A DNA stretch of 64,000 nucleotides from Chlorops oryzae. Taxonomy: Eukaryota; Arthropoda; Insecta; Diptera; Chloropidae. Shown piece after piece: positions 47,231 to 58,274 of this stretch (positions are counted from its first letter, which is position 1; each line of letters begins with the position of its first letter). Where the stretch lies: the NCBI GenBank assembly GCA_020466095.1, contig CM035807.1:100315999-100379998 (forward strand), written 5' to 3'. The position numbers were made by a program, and so were the translations under genes. The notes under the pieces are model-generated. The model did not search any database and had not been told where the DNA came from. It saw nothing but the letters and a program-made list of their open reading frames with translations.

Positions 47231-47650
47231 TTAAGACTCTACTTTCTCTCTTTCTCTCTCTCTCTCTCTTCTCTTTCTTTTTCTTGGTTCTCCCTCATGG
47301 TTTACAGAAGGTAATTTTTCATTTCGATCATAATAATCTGCAAATCTTCCGAGCCGCGATAAAGTACCAATCAAATATTCTACACAATGCTCCCATGACG
47401 GCCATTCACCAGCGACGACGGAGTCGACTGCAGCTACAGCCACTTTTCTGACAATTAGTTTTAGGAAAAAGCGTGAAAGTTTTTGCTTCTTGCAGCGTGA
47501 TGGGTCAGAAAAAGAAAGTTTCCTTGCAGCACACACAAAGCCAATGATGAAAACAGCTGCTGCTGCCATTGCCGCTACAACTGGTGCTGTTGTTGCTGCT
47601 TCTGCTGCCGCCGGGAGCGCGTTAAAAAGTTTTGTGGTGAGATTCTTCAT
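47231..47650 (-). CDS. possible small coding region, Ala-rich, one membrane segment
   Basis: A 139-codon frame from ATG 47650 with a good dipteran start context (AAAAC before ATG). Residues 13-34 are Ala/Thr/Val-rich; residues 24-41 (VVAAMAAAAVFIIGFVCA) could span a membrane. The stretch after it is less biased (e.g. GEWPSWEHCVEYLIGTLSR, then FADYYDRNEKLPSV). It ends in an Arg/Glu run created by a CT microsatellite (47243-47280). I do not recognise a family. The Ala part comes from GCN repeats, and the opposite strand is also open over much of the stretch, so chance is a serious alternative. Confidence 0.22.
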   Translation of the reverse strand: MKNLTTKLFNALPAAAEAATTAPVVAAMAAAAVFIIGFVCAARKLSFSDPSRCKKQKLSRFFLKLIVRKVAVAAVDSVVAGEWPSWEHCVEYLIGTLSRLGRFADYYDRNEKLPSVNHEGEPRKRKRREREREREKVES

Positions 47651-48348
47651 GTTTTCCGCTCGCTGCCACCTTCTCTGATGCCAGCTTATCTTCGCATATT
47701 AAAATTGCGGTAATTAAATCTAATAGTATCGCGAAGCATTTTCAGTATTTTCAGCGCTCGGTGCTTGCAGCTGCATTACAGCAGCGGTTGCAGGAGGTGT
47801 TGCCTGGTGCTATTGTGGTTGAGGGTGAAATTCTCGCGGTAACTTGAGAGTTAATTGAAATTAAACGATTATTCCAACGTTCAAAGCTGGTATTAATTTG
47901 AAGATAAGATGTGTTTGTGTTTTCTGCCATCGCATTGCGGAGGTGCGATAAGAGCTTTTATGTACTGATTGCAGATGACGTGAAATTAATGGTGCGAAGA
48001 GTGTTGACTAACGAACTGCATAATCATTTGGGGATCATGAGATAGCCACCACTCCTACTAGTGAGCCAAAGAGACTCGAATAATTAAGCGAATATTTTCT
48101 GTCGGCCTCTATTTATGCCATCAAATCTCCCCTAACCTGGGGCAATCGGTTTTTTTTCCCCCAGAAGATTTCGAAATTTTAGTCTTAAGTTGAGATACCC
48201 AAGACAGAAACCCTTGAAAAATCGGCAACAGAGCAAAATTAGCAAGAGAAAAAAATTAGCCACAAATATGCTATAAGAAGATCCGATCTAGGGCTAGTAT
48301 GAATGTTATGTCTCAGCCAACTGAGGCTTAATTATGGAAGCTTTAGAG

Positions 48349-48581
48349 CAGTGTCGGCCAAATTTCGATTACCTAAGCACATGTGCTTAGGAAGACAAAT
48401 TTCTGCCGACCCAGCAGTCGCATACGTATAGCGTATACCGATTCGTGCGGAAACCGGTCGGCTGCGTTCGTTTGTGTAAAAACAAACTTCGTCAATTCAA
48501 ATCAGAGTAACTCACAGCGAAATCGAGAGCGCATTCACACACACAATCATAAATGTTTACGTATAGGTTTGGCCATCACTG
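48349..48581. mobile_element. hAT-type MITE, 233 bp
   Basis: Ends CAGTGTCGGCCAAA and, inverted, CAGTGATGGCCAAA. A perfect 8-bp duplication CTTTAGAG lies on both sides (48341-48348 and 48582-48589). CAGTG start plus an 8-bp duplication identifies a hAT element. Inside is a palindrome CCTAAGCACATGTGCTTAGG near 48372. No transposase. Confidence 0.9.
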
Positions 48582-48589
48582 CTTTAGAG

Positions 48590-50538
48590 ATTTTGATAAT
48601 TTTGGGGGAATTTTTGGATTTTCCTGTTCAAAAAAAATCTCTCGGACCCTGAAAAGGGAGTTTTTTAAAGCCAAATCCTAAAAAGAACAGAGAAGAAAGG
48701 AATTTTTAAACGCTCCAAGGGAAAATTTTTATGCACTTTTAACGCTGATAGTCAAGTCGGATGGACTCAAATAATGAAGACAGACTCCAATCAATGGACG
48801 AATGTGCTGTCCTATGCACGATAAGACTCAGAGTCTTCAATAAAACCTTCTTATGTCTCAACGAAGTGAGACTCGAGAACAACCGGAATTTTCTCTCTTT
48901 CAGAAGAAATTTCAAGGGCATAAGTATTAGAACAAAGCAACGAAGTGGGACTAAATGGCACAATAGATCTGTTCTAATCGCAGTCTCTCTATTTCCCGTA
49001 ATCTTCAAAAAACAGGTCCCAAAAAGGAACCCGGAACCATTGAAATTTAAATAGAATGGCTAGAAAAAAAGAGAATGAAAACATGTACCTTAAAAAAAAA
49101 AGCTTAAAGGATATATTTACTCTGATTTTTTATTGAAATAAATTTCTCTTTTTAGCTCTCTCTTGATCGCTCTTTCGCTCGGTCTGTGCCATCTCGAAAG
49201 CATTTGTAAATTTATCTCAATTTTCGATTCAAGATATTCCGAAATGATTTTTAAATTTATTTGATTTTAAGTAACTTCCTCTTCAAGCTCGCCCGCATCC
49301 ACTTCATTTCGATCAAATCTAATTCAATCAGTTTTCATTTGCTTAAGAGCGACTACGCTCAATTACATTCATTGAGTTTGAATTTCTGTTTGACTGGCGC
49401 GCCCCATCAGCCATCAGAAGCCAACTGATTCGTTCGCTTCATGAGGAAGAACAAGATGAAGATGATGATAATAATGATGACGAAGAATAAGGGCAAAGAA
49501 AAAGCAACAGTGACAAAAATGGTTGAGTGAAAGGAAAAGGAAATTGAATCAAACTGCGCATACAAATGGCAATATATCTTCCTGCTGTGAATTGCATGAA
49601 AACACATAAGCATAGAGGGTTCTTTTCCTTCCAGCATAAGGGCCAAAGATATCGTTGGCAAATATTTAAAAAGCAATTCAATCCTGAATTTTGGAGAAGG
49701 AAAAAGCATTTTCTTTTTTTTTTTTGTTTTGCCACAATGAAATTTAATTAATGACAGCTGGGACATTGGTCGATGCAAACATTAAACAGTAAAGTTCAAT
49801 TCATTAGAGCAATCAAAGATCCGAATGCAAATCATTGAATGTGAGAGTGCATTTATTTTTTCTTCTTTTTATGCAATTTATATCGATCGGAAAAAAACAA
49901 GGAGGAAAAAGTATTTATTCATTAAAATTAATGAGCTACATTTTGATTTTTCATTTGAATTCCGATTTCTCTATGCAGAATACAACTGTATTGAAAATGA
50001 AATGGCAACAAAATTATTCGATTATTGAAATTCCGAAAAAGCTTAGAAAAATCAAAAACATCAATGAAAAAAAAAACAACAAGAAATTAAAAATAAATAG
50101 AATTAAATGGTTCGTAGAAAATTTCAGGTGGAGAATGTCATAACACTTCACGTCGGACAAGCTCATCGGTGCGGAGCATGCTCCTATTTCTCTATAAATT
50201 ATCCCCCCTCCCCCCCAGCGGCCAACAGTGCCTACCGCCTACAAAGTATACGAGATTGTAAGCAGCGTACCAGATGAGCACCACACAACCCCAATTACTT
50301 TGTGTTGTGGTGGCAGGCGATCATTCTACAAAACGACCACGCTCGAACAAAAGTATACTAGGATTGTATATGAAGTGCGCACGGTATCCACTACGCCTGG
50401 TCGTGATAAAACTCAACGGACGATAAAACTTTATTTAAATTTCTATAGCCAATGGATTCAAGTACATAAACAGCAAAAATTTCAAATGGAGATGCTCTTT
50501 TTCGGTATTAAGATCTTACTATTCCTTTAATTAAACAA
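48590..50538. other. AT-rich non-coding DNA, no gene recognised
   Basis: A GAT/AAT-rich run at about 49448-49490. A C-rich polypyrimidine stretch followed by CAG at 50202-50218 resembles a splice acceptor. The frame after it is open to 50530 but has no ATG and no known motif. Confidence 0.45.
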
Positions 50539-50742
50539 GATTAAGTTAGGTTAGTGTGGTTGCCACTATTACAGGTAACACATTTAGGCTTCACATGGCC
50601 CGTGGTAATATCACGATTAATGGGGGAAAAAACAGAAACAGAAAAAAGGACACAAACATCCATGACCTCAGCTAGGAGTTGAACCCAGAGCCTCTCGCTT
50701 CGTTAGTTGGAATATCAACCAATCTAAGGCATAGAGGCTGTC
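50539..50742 (-). mobile_element. tRNA-derived SINE, full length (204 bp)
   Basis: A perfect 12-bp duplication TTAATTAAACAA flanks it (50527-50538 and 50743-50754). On the minus strand the head contains CTTAGATTGGTTGATATTCC (A-box region) and GGGTTCAACTCC (B box). TAACGAAGCGAGAGGC between them recalls a Val (AAC) anticodon arm. The body and 3' domain match the SINE at 41065-41417, uninterrupted, ending ACACTAACCTAACTTAATCT. This is the reference copy of the family in this window. Confidence 0.85.
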
Positions 50743-50754
50743 TTAATTAAACAA

Positions 50755-53700
50755 ATAAAAAAATCTTGTATATTTGACAGATTTTAGCTTCCATTAGGAA
50801 AATCTATGATCAAAACATATAACTAAATATCGGTCTGTTATTGACACAGCCACATTATACGTGTGTGTGAGGCATAAAATCACCCATCATTGCAAAGCTG
50901 TAAATAGGCGTCTGTGCAATTAAAGGATAAACTCCGATTTTTTTTCAAAAGTTTTGTTTTTTAATTTTCCTATTAACTTTCACTTTAATGTGATTTTGGA
51001 TCAGAAACAATTAAACTGTCCAAAATTGAGCTTAATAGGATTAAAGCAGCTTATTGCTATTGTAATTGAAAATTCTCAGAAATATTCACCACTTAAAGTT
51101 GATAATTTCATTTTAAATGCAATTTTTCTCATGAAATTAAAAACATTATTAAAGTCATATTCAAAAAAAAAAAAAAATTTTATTGCATTTCAATTCACAT
51201 CAAGTTGAGAGCTTTTAAATTTCACCTCATTTGCAGTTTTGAATGGAAATTTTTTTTATTTCCTCTTAAATACATCGTGACGCGCCTAACACTTTTCCGT
51301 ATCCTCGCCGCAGCTTTGCAGGGGAAACACCACATCCGACTTCCGTTCGAAATGAAATCAATTAAAAGTTTATAAAAAAAAAAATATATATATATATAAA
51401 CTTTTGCCTCACTTGCCCAGACAAGTGAACGCTCGCTTGTTCGTTCATTTCATGCGGCTTCAATTTTTTCATATATTTTTTTTTTTTTCGTTGGTATCGA
51501 TCTGGCACGGGAATGATAGAGGTTTACAGGATGCGCTCTGTTATATGAATGCGTGTTCGTAAAGTTTCTTCAAGCTCGTAATATGCTATTCGTTTAGTTA
51601 CTTACAGCTTTCCCGAACATCAAGAAACTTTCAAATATTTTTGCAGAAACACTAAACCATTTATCATATTGTGGTTCTGAAACTTTGGCGCAAGTTGTTT
51701 GAATTTCGGTTCATTTAAAGTTAGTGCTTAGTGCTTGGCCATATACACGAGAAGATTGTTCGAACTTAGAAGTTTTTATAATTTCATTGAACTTTGTTAA
51801 ATCATTTGAGATTTTAAAATGTTTTGGGATTTTGATTCTTAATGGACAAGTTGAAATTGCTTTTTCCCAGTAATGGTGTCTTATTGATAACTTTGGTGTA
51901 TTTAAGTGGTTTTTCACAAGGACTGCTTATCAGTTTAGTTTCTCTTCTTCTTGGTTTCTTCCTTCTGAATCTTCTTTGGTAATAAATTTTCCTACAGCCT
52001 CATTCCTTCAAAAACATTTCTTCCTCTTCATACTTTTTGAGAGGTGGTTGGAGACTTTAAATTCTGTCCATAGAATAACCATAACCACAGGACATTAATA
52101 AATTTAACAGTTCCCAAATAACTTCCTTCAAATGCCAAATTACAATGGCTTTTTAAAGTCATAAAAGCAAGTCAAACTAGGTCCAAACTCCAGCGCATAT
52201 ATGAACTCAAGTTGGGCAACATTAAAATTAAGTATGTATGAGAAATATGCTTGCGGCAATATTTCATGGCAATTTCAGCATGCCTACGAAGGCCACATTT
52301 TAGTAAAATTTAATTATGGAAAAAGTCAAACTATGTAGCCAAGGCGACACACTATCACGAAAACTAACGCCCATTCCGATGGGTCTTAAGAGAATGTTGC
52401 TTGAGTTCAATGATTTAAGTTTGTATCTAAAATAGTATTAAAATGCGTAATTGGTTTGAGTCAATGGGCTTTATGTAATTCTCAATAAAAGGATTTCTAT
52501 GATTACTAAATTGTTGTCCGAAAGGATTATTGCCTTTGCCATCGCGTCACGCTACATAGTTACTATATTTATGTATATACCTATAATGCACTCAAAGAAG
52601 AATCGAGTGAATGTACGAGATACAACAAGATTCTATAAATGCCATAACTGAGGCTTCTTTATATCCATTTTCTGTTTGAGTGGGTGTTTGTGTGTGTGTG
52701 CATGAGTGTGTAAAACTGTCAGGCAACACTTGCAGACACTTGTTTACACTTCCACTAAATTTGTTTCATTGCACTGGAGCTAGCTGACATCGAAACTAAA
52801 CAGCGGTTCAAAATGTTAGCTTAGCAAAGCATTACTTCGACTAGTTGAAAGACATTGTGATGATAGGGCAACGGTAAGCAGCAGCAGCAGCAGCATGCTT
52901 TCGCCAGACATTGCAATGGAAAGCAATTGACGACACTGTGTAGACCAAGCAGAAATTCATGATGGCTTAATTAATTTAATAGAAAACGCTTCGACGCGAA
53001 CATTTCGTAGTCTTAAACTTGAAATCGTTGGTCGAAATGTTGTTGGCTCATTTTTAATTGCTGTCAACATCTTAAAGAAATTTATAACATTGGTTAGCGG
53101 CGGCATCAGCTACATATCAATATCAAATATTTACGAAAGTACATTTTCATGTTCGCTGGTTTGATCGTTTGTTTGAAATTTTCCAGCAGCCTTAACACCG
53201 GAACAGACAACATGAATCCGAGACGATTTGCCATGAAATGTTTTCAGCACTTGGTTATGTTTTATGTCAAAATGGTTTGATGTATGTACATTGCATGTTC
53301 TATAGTTGAATTGCAATTTACTAAGCCATTGGACTAACATTTCTACATTATTATTTACATTGTTGACATTTTGAAATATTCCATTCGAATTTCAGTTTAA
53401 TAAATGCAACTCTATTCTATTATCATTTGCTACAAAGCTTGTCATGTCAAAATATGTGTTAACATATCCCAGTTCCACTTCCAATTCAAGTTCCACACAT
53501 ACACTTATGTTTTTGTATGGAAATTTGACATTTAAATAATGTTGTAAATTTAAAATTTGATTATGAATAAGGGGGTTTGTATACATTTCAAAATAAATTC
53601 ATTTATATTCATGAGTGCTGACATAAATAATTTTATTCATATATTTTTGCGAGATTGTTGAGCATAATTAAAGGATAAATACTGTCAAAGTGTAAGTCCT

Positions 53701-53866
53701 ACAATAAATGATTATATGTATGTCCACTAATTCTTTGTAAGCTTTGAAATATGTGCTTCAAAAGTAGTACGAAAAAATTCCATAACAATAGGGTTTCGAA
53801 AAGAGACAAGGAAAAATGATTGAAACAAAAAAAAAAAAAATATATTCTGAGTCAAAAAAAAATTGC
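50755..53866. other. AT-rich non-coding DNA, no gene recognised
   Basis: Microsatellites only: AT run at 51386-51399, GT run at about 52683-52700, and a CAG run (52880-52895). No coding region recognised. Confidence 0.5.
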
Positions 53867-53870
53867 TTAA

Positions 53871-54565
53871 CCCGTTTGCACCCGCTTTACTTTTTACATT
53901 AATGAAGCCATTTTCAACTGCTCCTGAAGGTTTAGTGATGCTTTTAGAACGATGTTACTTCAAAACTAGCCAAGATTACAAAAAATTATTGACAAAAAAC
54001 AAGTTATAGGTAGTTTTTCAATCGTGGCGTATCGCATGAAAAAATTGAAAGAAATCGTGATAAAAATCAGTCGTAGGTAATAAATCACATTTAAACAAAA
54101 AAAACTGCGACTCCGAATGAATAACATCGATTTTTTTCAATATTTTTTCTTTAAAATCTTATGCTCTGTCATTACGAATTCATAAACAAATGCCTTACAA
54201 CAACGTTGATTAAAACTTTCTCAATTTGCAAAGTGATTCGACATTCCCGCTGATTTTTCAAAAAGACAAAATCTAACATTTTAGTAAAGTCCTTAAAACT
54301 TTGAAATAAAATCGAAATTTTCAGTTCTGTAACTGCCAAAACGTGGCATTTTGATTTAAGTTAATCCTCCATTTTCAAATTTTCAAAAGTAAAAATTTTC
54401 AGGTGAGTTATGAGCCAAAATCAAGTCGTGGTTCAACATTGCCCACTCTTCTCTAAATAAATAGAAAACAGAAGCTATCTTCATATTTTGACATTGGCTT
54501 TTATGGTTTTAATATGAAAGATGGTAACAAAAACTTATTTTTATTCTTGATTGAGCGTAAATGGG
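53871..54565. mobile_element. TTAA-flanked element, 695 bp
   Basis: The left end reads CCCGTTTGCACC and the right end inverted CCCATTTACGC, with TTAA on both sides (53867-53870 and 54566-54569). The inverted match extends outward through ATTGC on each side, so the whole word ATTGCTTAACCC plus RTTT is inverted. That is unusual for a simple TTAA insertion. No transposase frame inside. Confidence 0.55.
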
Positions 54566-54663
54566 TTAAGCAATAACTGGTTTTAGTTTTGCGCGCAACA
54601 AATTTGATAGTAAAAAAAACCATAGGTGCATACACGAGCATACAAATGACTCAAATCAAGCAT

Positions 54664-55317
54664 AACAAGTAAGGGTGTTATAGTCAGGCGAGCCTGACAA
54701 TAAAATACCCGACACAGACACACATGTTTAAATAATATTTGAACCACGCCCAAAAAACAGGACCACTAAGCAAGAATATTCAAGAGGTTTTTAAGGCCAT
54801 TAGGGGCCCCATATACCGACTTTTTTTAAATTTCTTTATGAAAACCGCCCCTTTTCCACGCCCACTTTTCCAATTTTTTTTTCAATTCTAATCGGAGGCT
54901 TAAATATACGCTCAAATTCTAATTTTCATTGAAATATTTCGAAAAATTCCGATTCGGAGGCAGTTTTGGGAATTTTGTGACAGACCCTAGTACTGGAGGT
55001 ACCCTTAAAAATGGACCGATCAAGGAAATTTTTTGGGAGAATGTTTATAGCTACAAAGGAATCATAAGTGCCACATTTCCAGTCTCGAACTTGTTCTAAC
55101 TCATGTCGCCGTGAGCACGCACAAGATAGCTCAACTCCTTCGATAAGATAACTGTATACAAACAGACGACCAGACGGACGGACATGGCTAAATCGAATCT
55201 CCTGGTGACGCTGATCATTTCTATATACATTTTGTATGGTCTATCTCGACTGATTCTGGGAGTTACACACAACCACACAAACGCAATATACCCTCGACAC
55301 AGTGTGTTGGGTATAAA
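54664..55317 (-). mobile_element. DINE-1/Helentron-like element, near complete, copy C
   Basis: Read on the minus strand it starts TTTTTATACCC with a terminal hairpin (CAACACACTGTGTCG). It continues through GTAACTCCCAGAATCAG, GTCGAGATAGACCATAC, ATGATCAGCG and GATTTAGCCATGTCCGTCC, then CAGGGTCTGTCACAAAATTCCC-type text read on the same strand and several GTGGGCGTGG words. It ends with a perfect 7-bp hairpin GTCAGGC-TC-GCCTGAC followed by TATAACACCCTTACTTGTT. Both ends and the GGGCGTGG words recall Drosophila DINE-1/INE-1. Such elements encode nothing and depend on Helentron rolling-circle proteins. Confidence 0.7.
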
Positions 55318-55516
55318 AATCGCTCGTATACGCAACATAATATTCATAGAAATGTCTTTATTAAGTATACGACGGTCGGACTCATATTTCAATGTACAGC
55401 GAGATGCAAAGAAAAAATTTTTTGACTTGGCAAATGTTTATTCCTATATGTATCAATAAACATATCGGAAAGAAAATTTTTAGTTTGAGTTCATCGATTA
55501 TTTTTGTATAAATATA

Positions 55517-55627
55517 ATGGATCGAAAACGGTGCAAAGTATGTAAGAAAAGAGAGGACAGAAAGAATACTATAAGAGGCCCAGAGGTACTAAATTGTGTT
55601 CGTTTAGCAAAATTTATTAGATGTTAA
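55517..55627 (+). pseudogene. possible zinc-finger tail remnant (piggyBac-like)
   Basis: A 36-residue frame opens MDRKRCKVCKKREDRKNTIR. The KRCxVCxKRxxRKxT wording is what one sees at the start of the C-terminal cysteine-rich finger of piggyBac transposases. The second CxxC pair expected there is not present, and no upstream transposase is visible. It could be chance. Confidence 0.2.
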
Positions 55628-56279
55628 ATGAAATTGCTATCCAGTGGAAAAAATAAAGGACTTTTTTAGTTGACGGTTTAGGATTACGGTCGAAGACCTT
55701 CATGGGTTCATGGCTGTAAGGACACTTTCTTTAAAAGATAACGAGCCTTAAGCGCTAAAAAGGCGTAGACGGTATGATTATGGTTTTCCTTTTTTTTATC
55801 GAATTGTAATGTCACCTTTATTTGGATTATCTCACAAAATTTTACAGTTGCTAATTTGGCCGTTGTGATTTTACAGCAATAACAATTTCTCCGAAAGACC
55901 TATACTCTGTTCAAAAATGTTTATAAAACATGTTCGCCTATAAAATTTGAATTTTTTCGTTTATGTCTTTTTGTTTCGCTTAAGGCTCTATAATACCAAC
56001 AAAAAATACAATAACAAACTTCGAAATATATTACTGCATTAGCATAGAGCATATTACTCCCTATATCAAACTTCAAATTTGACCTCTATCGAGCATTGAA
56101 GCGTGAGTGGCACTTTCCTAGTATTACATACAAAATCCGAAGAGCTCTTTTGCTGTTCGTTTTTGTTAAACGCACAATTTTCCCTCTGACAGACATAATT
56201 GCTCATATATAACCAAACAATATTAAAAACTAATAGAATCAAATTCAATCCAACTTGAATGGGCAATAAAGTTCATATA

Positions 56280-56311
56280 TTAGGTGTAGTAAAAAGAAAT
56301 CCATTATTTTT
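56280..56311 (+). repeat. mariner left terminal inverted repeat
   Basis: 32 bp, identical to the right repeat when inverted. Confidence 0.95.
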
Positions 56312-56465
56312 CCAATAGATGGCGTTATTTATCTGCATCTCGCGTTGTATAAGTCCGATCGTGTTCCGCTAGGGGGCATTAGAAAGATGACATTTCCTAC
56401 TAAAAAAAGCTTTTTTGACACTTTTTTGATTGATTGATTCAGTTTTGTTTGAGAGCTTGTCAAAG

Positions 56466-57491
56466 ATGGACATCAGCAAAGAGAAAATTCGCTACATTTT
56501 ACAGTTTTTCTTCGACAAGGGAGAAAACGCAAGCCAGGCGGCTGAAAATGTGAATAGCGTTTATGGACCTGATACTGTAACAGCCAATCATGCGCAATTT
56601 TGGTTTCGTCGATTCCGTTCCGGTAACTTCGATGTCAAGGATGCACCACGCACTGGAAGGCCAATTGTCGAAAATGTCGATAAAATCATGGAAATTATCG
56701 AGTCCGACCGTCATGTTAGCACTGTTTCGATTGCAAACGAGCTAAAGATTGCACAAAAAACCGTTTGGAACCATTTGACTAAGGCTGGATACACAAAGAA
56801 GCTCGATGTATGGGTGCCACACGAGTTAACGCAAAAAAACCTCATAGACCGAATTTCCATCTGCGGATCGCTGCTGAACCGCAACAAAATCGACCCATTT
56901 CTGAAGCGGTTGGTGACTGGTGATGAAAAGTGGGTCACTTACGACAACGTCAAGCAAAAACGGTCGTGGTCGAAACACGGTGAACCGACGGAAACGGTGG
57001 CCAAGCCAGGATTGACGGCCAGGAAGGTTTTGCTGTGTGTTTGGTGGGATTGGCAGGGAATTATCTACTATGAGCTGCTCCCATACGGCAAAACTCTTAA
57101 CTCGGAACTCTACTGTCAACAATTGGACCGTCTGAAGGAAGCAATCGCCCATAAGCGGCCAGCTTTGGCCAATAGGAGAGGAATTGTGTTCCATCAAAAC
57201 AACGCCAGGCCACACACATCGATAGTGACTCGCCAGAAGCTCCGGGAGTTTGGTTGGGAGGTTCTTCTGCATCCACCTTATAGTCCGGACCTTGCACCAA
57301 GTGATTACCATCTGTTCCTGTCCATGGCGAACAATTTTGCTGGTGAAACATTCGCTTCAAGAGAGGCTTCTGAAATTCGACTGTCTCAATTTTTTGCTAA
57401 TAGGAACGAGGGCTTCTATGAGAGAGGCATAATGAAATTACCTTTAAAATGGCAACATGTTATCGAACAAAACGGCGCATATTTGACCTAA
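56466..57491 (+). CDS. mariner transposase, catalytic Asp to Asn
   Basis: 341 residues from ATG 56466 (MDISKEKIRYILQFFFDKG). The frame stays open upstream to about 56430 without an earlier ATG. The N-terminal half has two helix-turn-helix units that bind the inverted repeats: QFWFRRFRSGNFDVKDAPR and a linker with GRP, then residues about 70-110. WVPHEL marks the clamp/linker region. The catalytic domain should be D,D34D: TGDEKW supplies Asp153 and APSDYHLF supplies Asp280. At the second position the motif reads FHQNNARPH, so Asn245 replaces the family's invariant Asp (codon AAC at 57198-57200; spacing of 34 residues to Asp280 is exact). Metal binding and strand cleavage should fail, so I predict a full-length but catalytically dead, DNA-binding protein. 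Wording resembles the mellifera/cecropia-type mariners more than mauritiana or irritans. Confidence 0.95.
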   Translation: MDISKEKIRYILQFFFDKGENASQAAENVNSVYGPDTVTANHAQFWFRRFRSGNFDVKDAPRTGRPIVENVDKIMEIIESDRHVSTVSIANELKIAQKTVWNHLTKAGYTKKLDVWVPHELTQKNLIDRISICGSLLNRNKIDPFLKRLVTGDEKWVTYDNVKQKRSWSKHGEPTETVAKPGLTARKVLLCVWWDWQGIIYYELLPYGKTLNSELYCQQLDRLKEAIAHKRPALANRRGIVFHQNNARPHTSIVTRQKLREFGWEVLLHPPYSPDLAPSDYHLFLSMANNFAGETFASREASEIRLSQFFANRNEGFYERGIMKLPLKWQHVIEQNGAYLT

Positions 57492-57536
57492 ATCGGGTCA
57501 TTCTAACTATCTTAAATAAAGCCCTCAATTTAATGC

Positions 57537-57568
57537 AAAAATAATGGATTTCTTTTTACTACACCTAA
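57537..57568 (-). repeat. mariner right terminal inverted repeat
   Basis: 32 bp, perfect inverse of 56280-56311; TA follows. Confidence 0.95.
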
Positions 57569-58274
57569 TATTATAAATTTTTTTGTTTTAAAAATTATAA
57601 AAATCAGGGACTGTAATTATTTTAAGTTTTATTTTTAAAACTCAGAAATAATCATTATACCTTGATTTTTATTTTTTCTTTCAAAAAAAAAACTCAAATT
57701 TCGATTTATATTTTTTTGCCTTTGATGCTCTAAGCTGATTTTTACTTAGGATCATACTCGGATCCCAAAATACCTGTGTGCCGAATTTCGACTTTTTAAA
57801 CTTAAATAAAACAATTTAGTGTGGGGAAAAACTGTTGACCGATTTTATGTTGTATCATGCAGTAAAGGGTTAACGAACCTATTTATAGCGAAAAAAAATT
57901 ATTCAATATTTCATAAAACCCTTGGACACGAAAAAAAATTTTTTTTCTGCTTATTTCATATATTATATATAGAGGGTTAAAATCGAATTAAAAAGTTTTT
58001 AATCGAAAATAGCGTCCATCTTCCCGCAAGCGGTCCTTTTATAACGTTTGTCTCGATATTTTTCATTTTTTACATCCTCAAATACATTCAACGAATACTT
58101 CTACAACGAAAAACCGCAGCGGCGCACAGTGGGGCTTCGGTGGAAAAAATAGGGTTTTTCAACTTTTGAATTTCAAAATTTTAATGATTCACTTTTATAA
58201 AGAAATATTTAGATATGAGGAATTCGACATTTTTTATTTTTTTGAAAATTGAATTTTTTTTTTTTTTTAACTAA

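Larger units (their letters stand above)
56280..57568 (+). mobile_element. mariner transposon, complete, 1289 bp
   Basis: A perfect 32-bp terminal inverted repeat starts TTAGGTGTAGTAAAAAGAAA, flanked by the TA duplication on both sides (56278-56279 and 57569-57570). One uninterrupted transposase frame lies inside. Size, TA target and repeat length are standard for mariner. Identical ends and an unbroken frame point to a young insertion or one from a recently active lineage. The encoded protein lacks one catalytic Asp (see the transposase), so this copy should be unable to move itself but could be moved by an active relative. Confidence 0.97.

Noticed and set aside
50219..50530. Open stretch after a polypyrimidine-CAG (acceptor-like) site
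   Set aside because: No ATG, no known motif, and no matching donor or partner exon could be identified; kept only as a note in the region entry.
57868..57873. AAAGGGTTAA as a TTAA-element end, possibly paired with TTAACCCTTT at 45685
   Set aside because: The two are 12 kb apart with a mariner and other elements between, and similarity covers only the first 10 bases.
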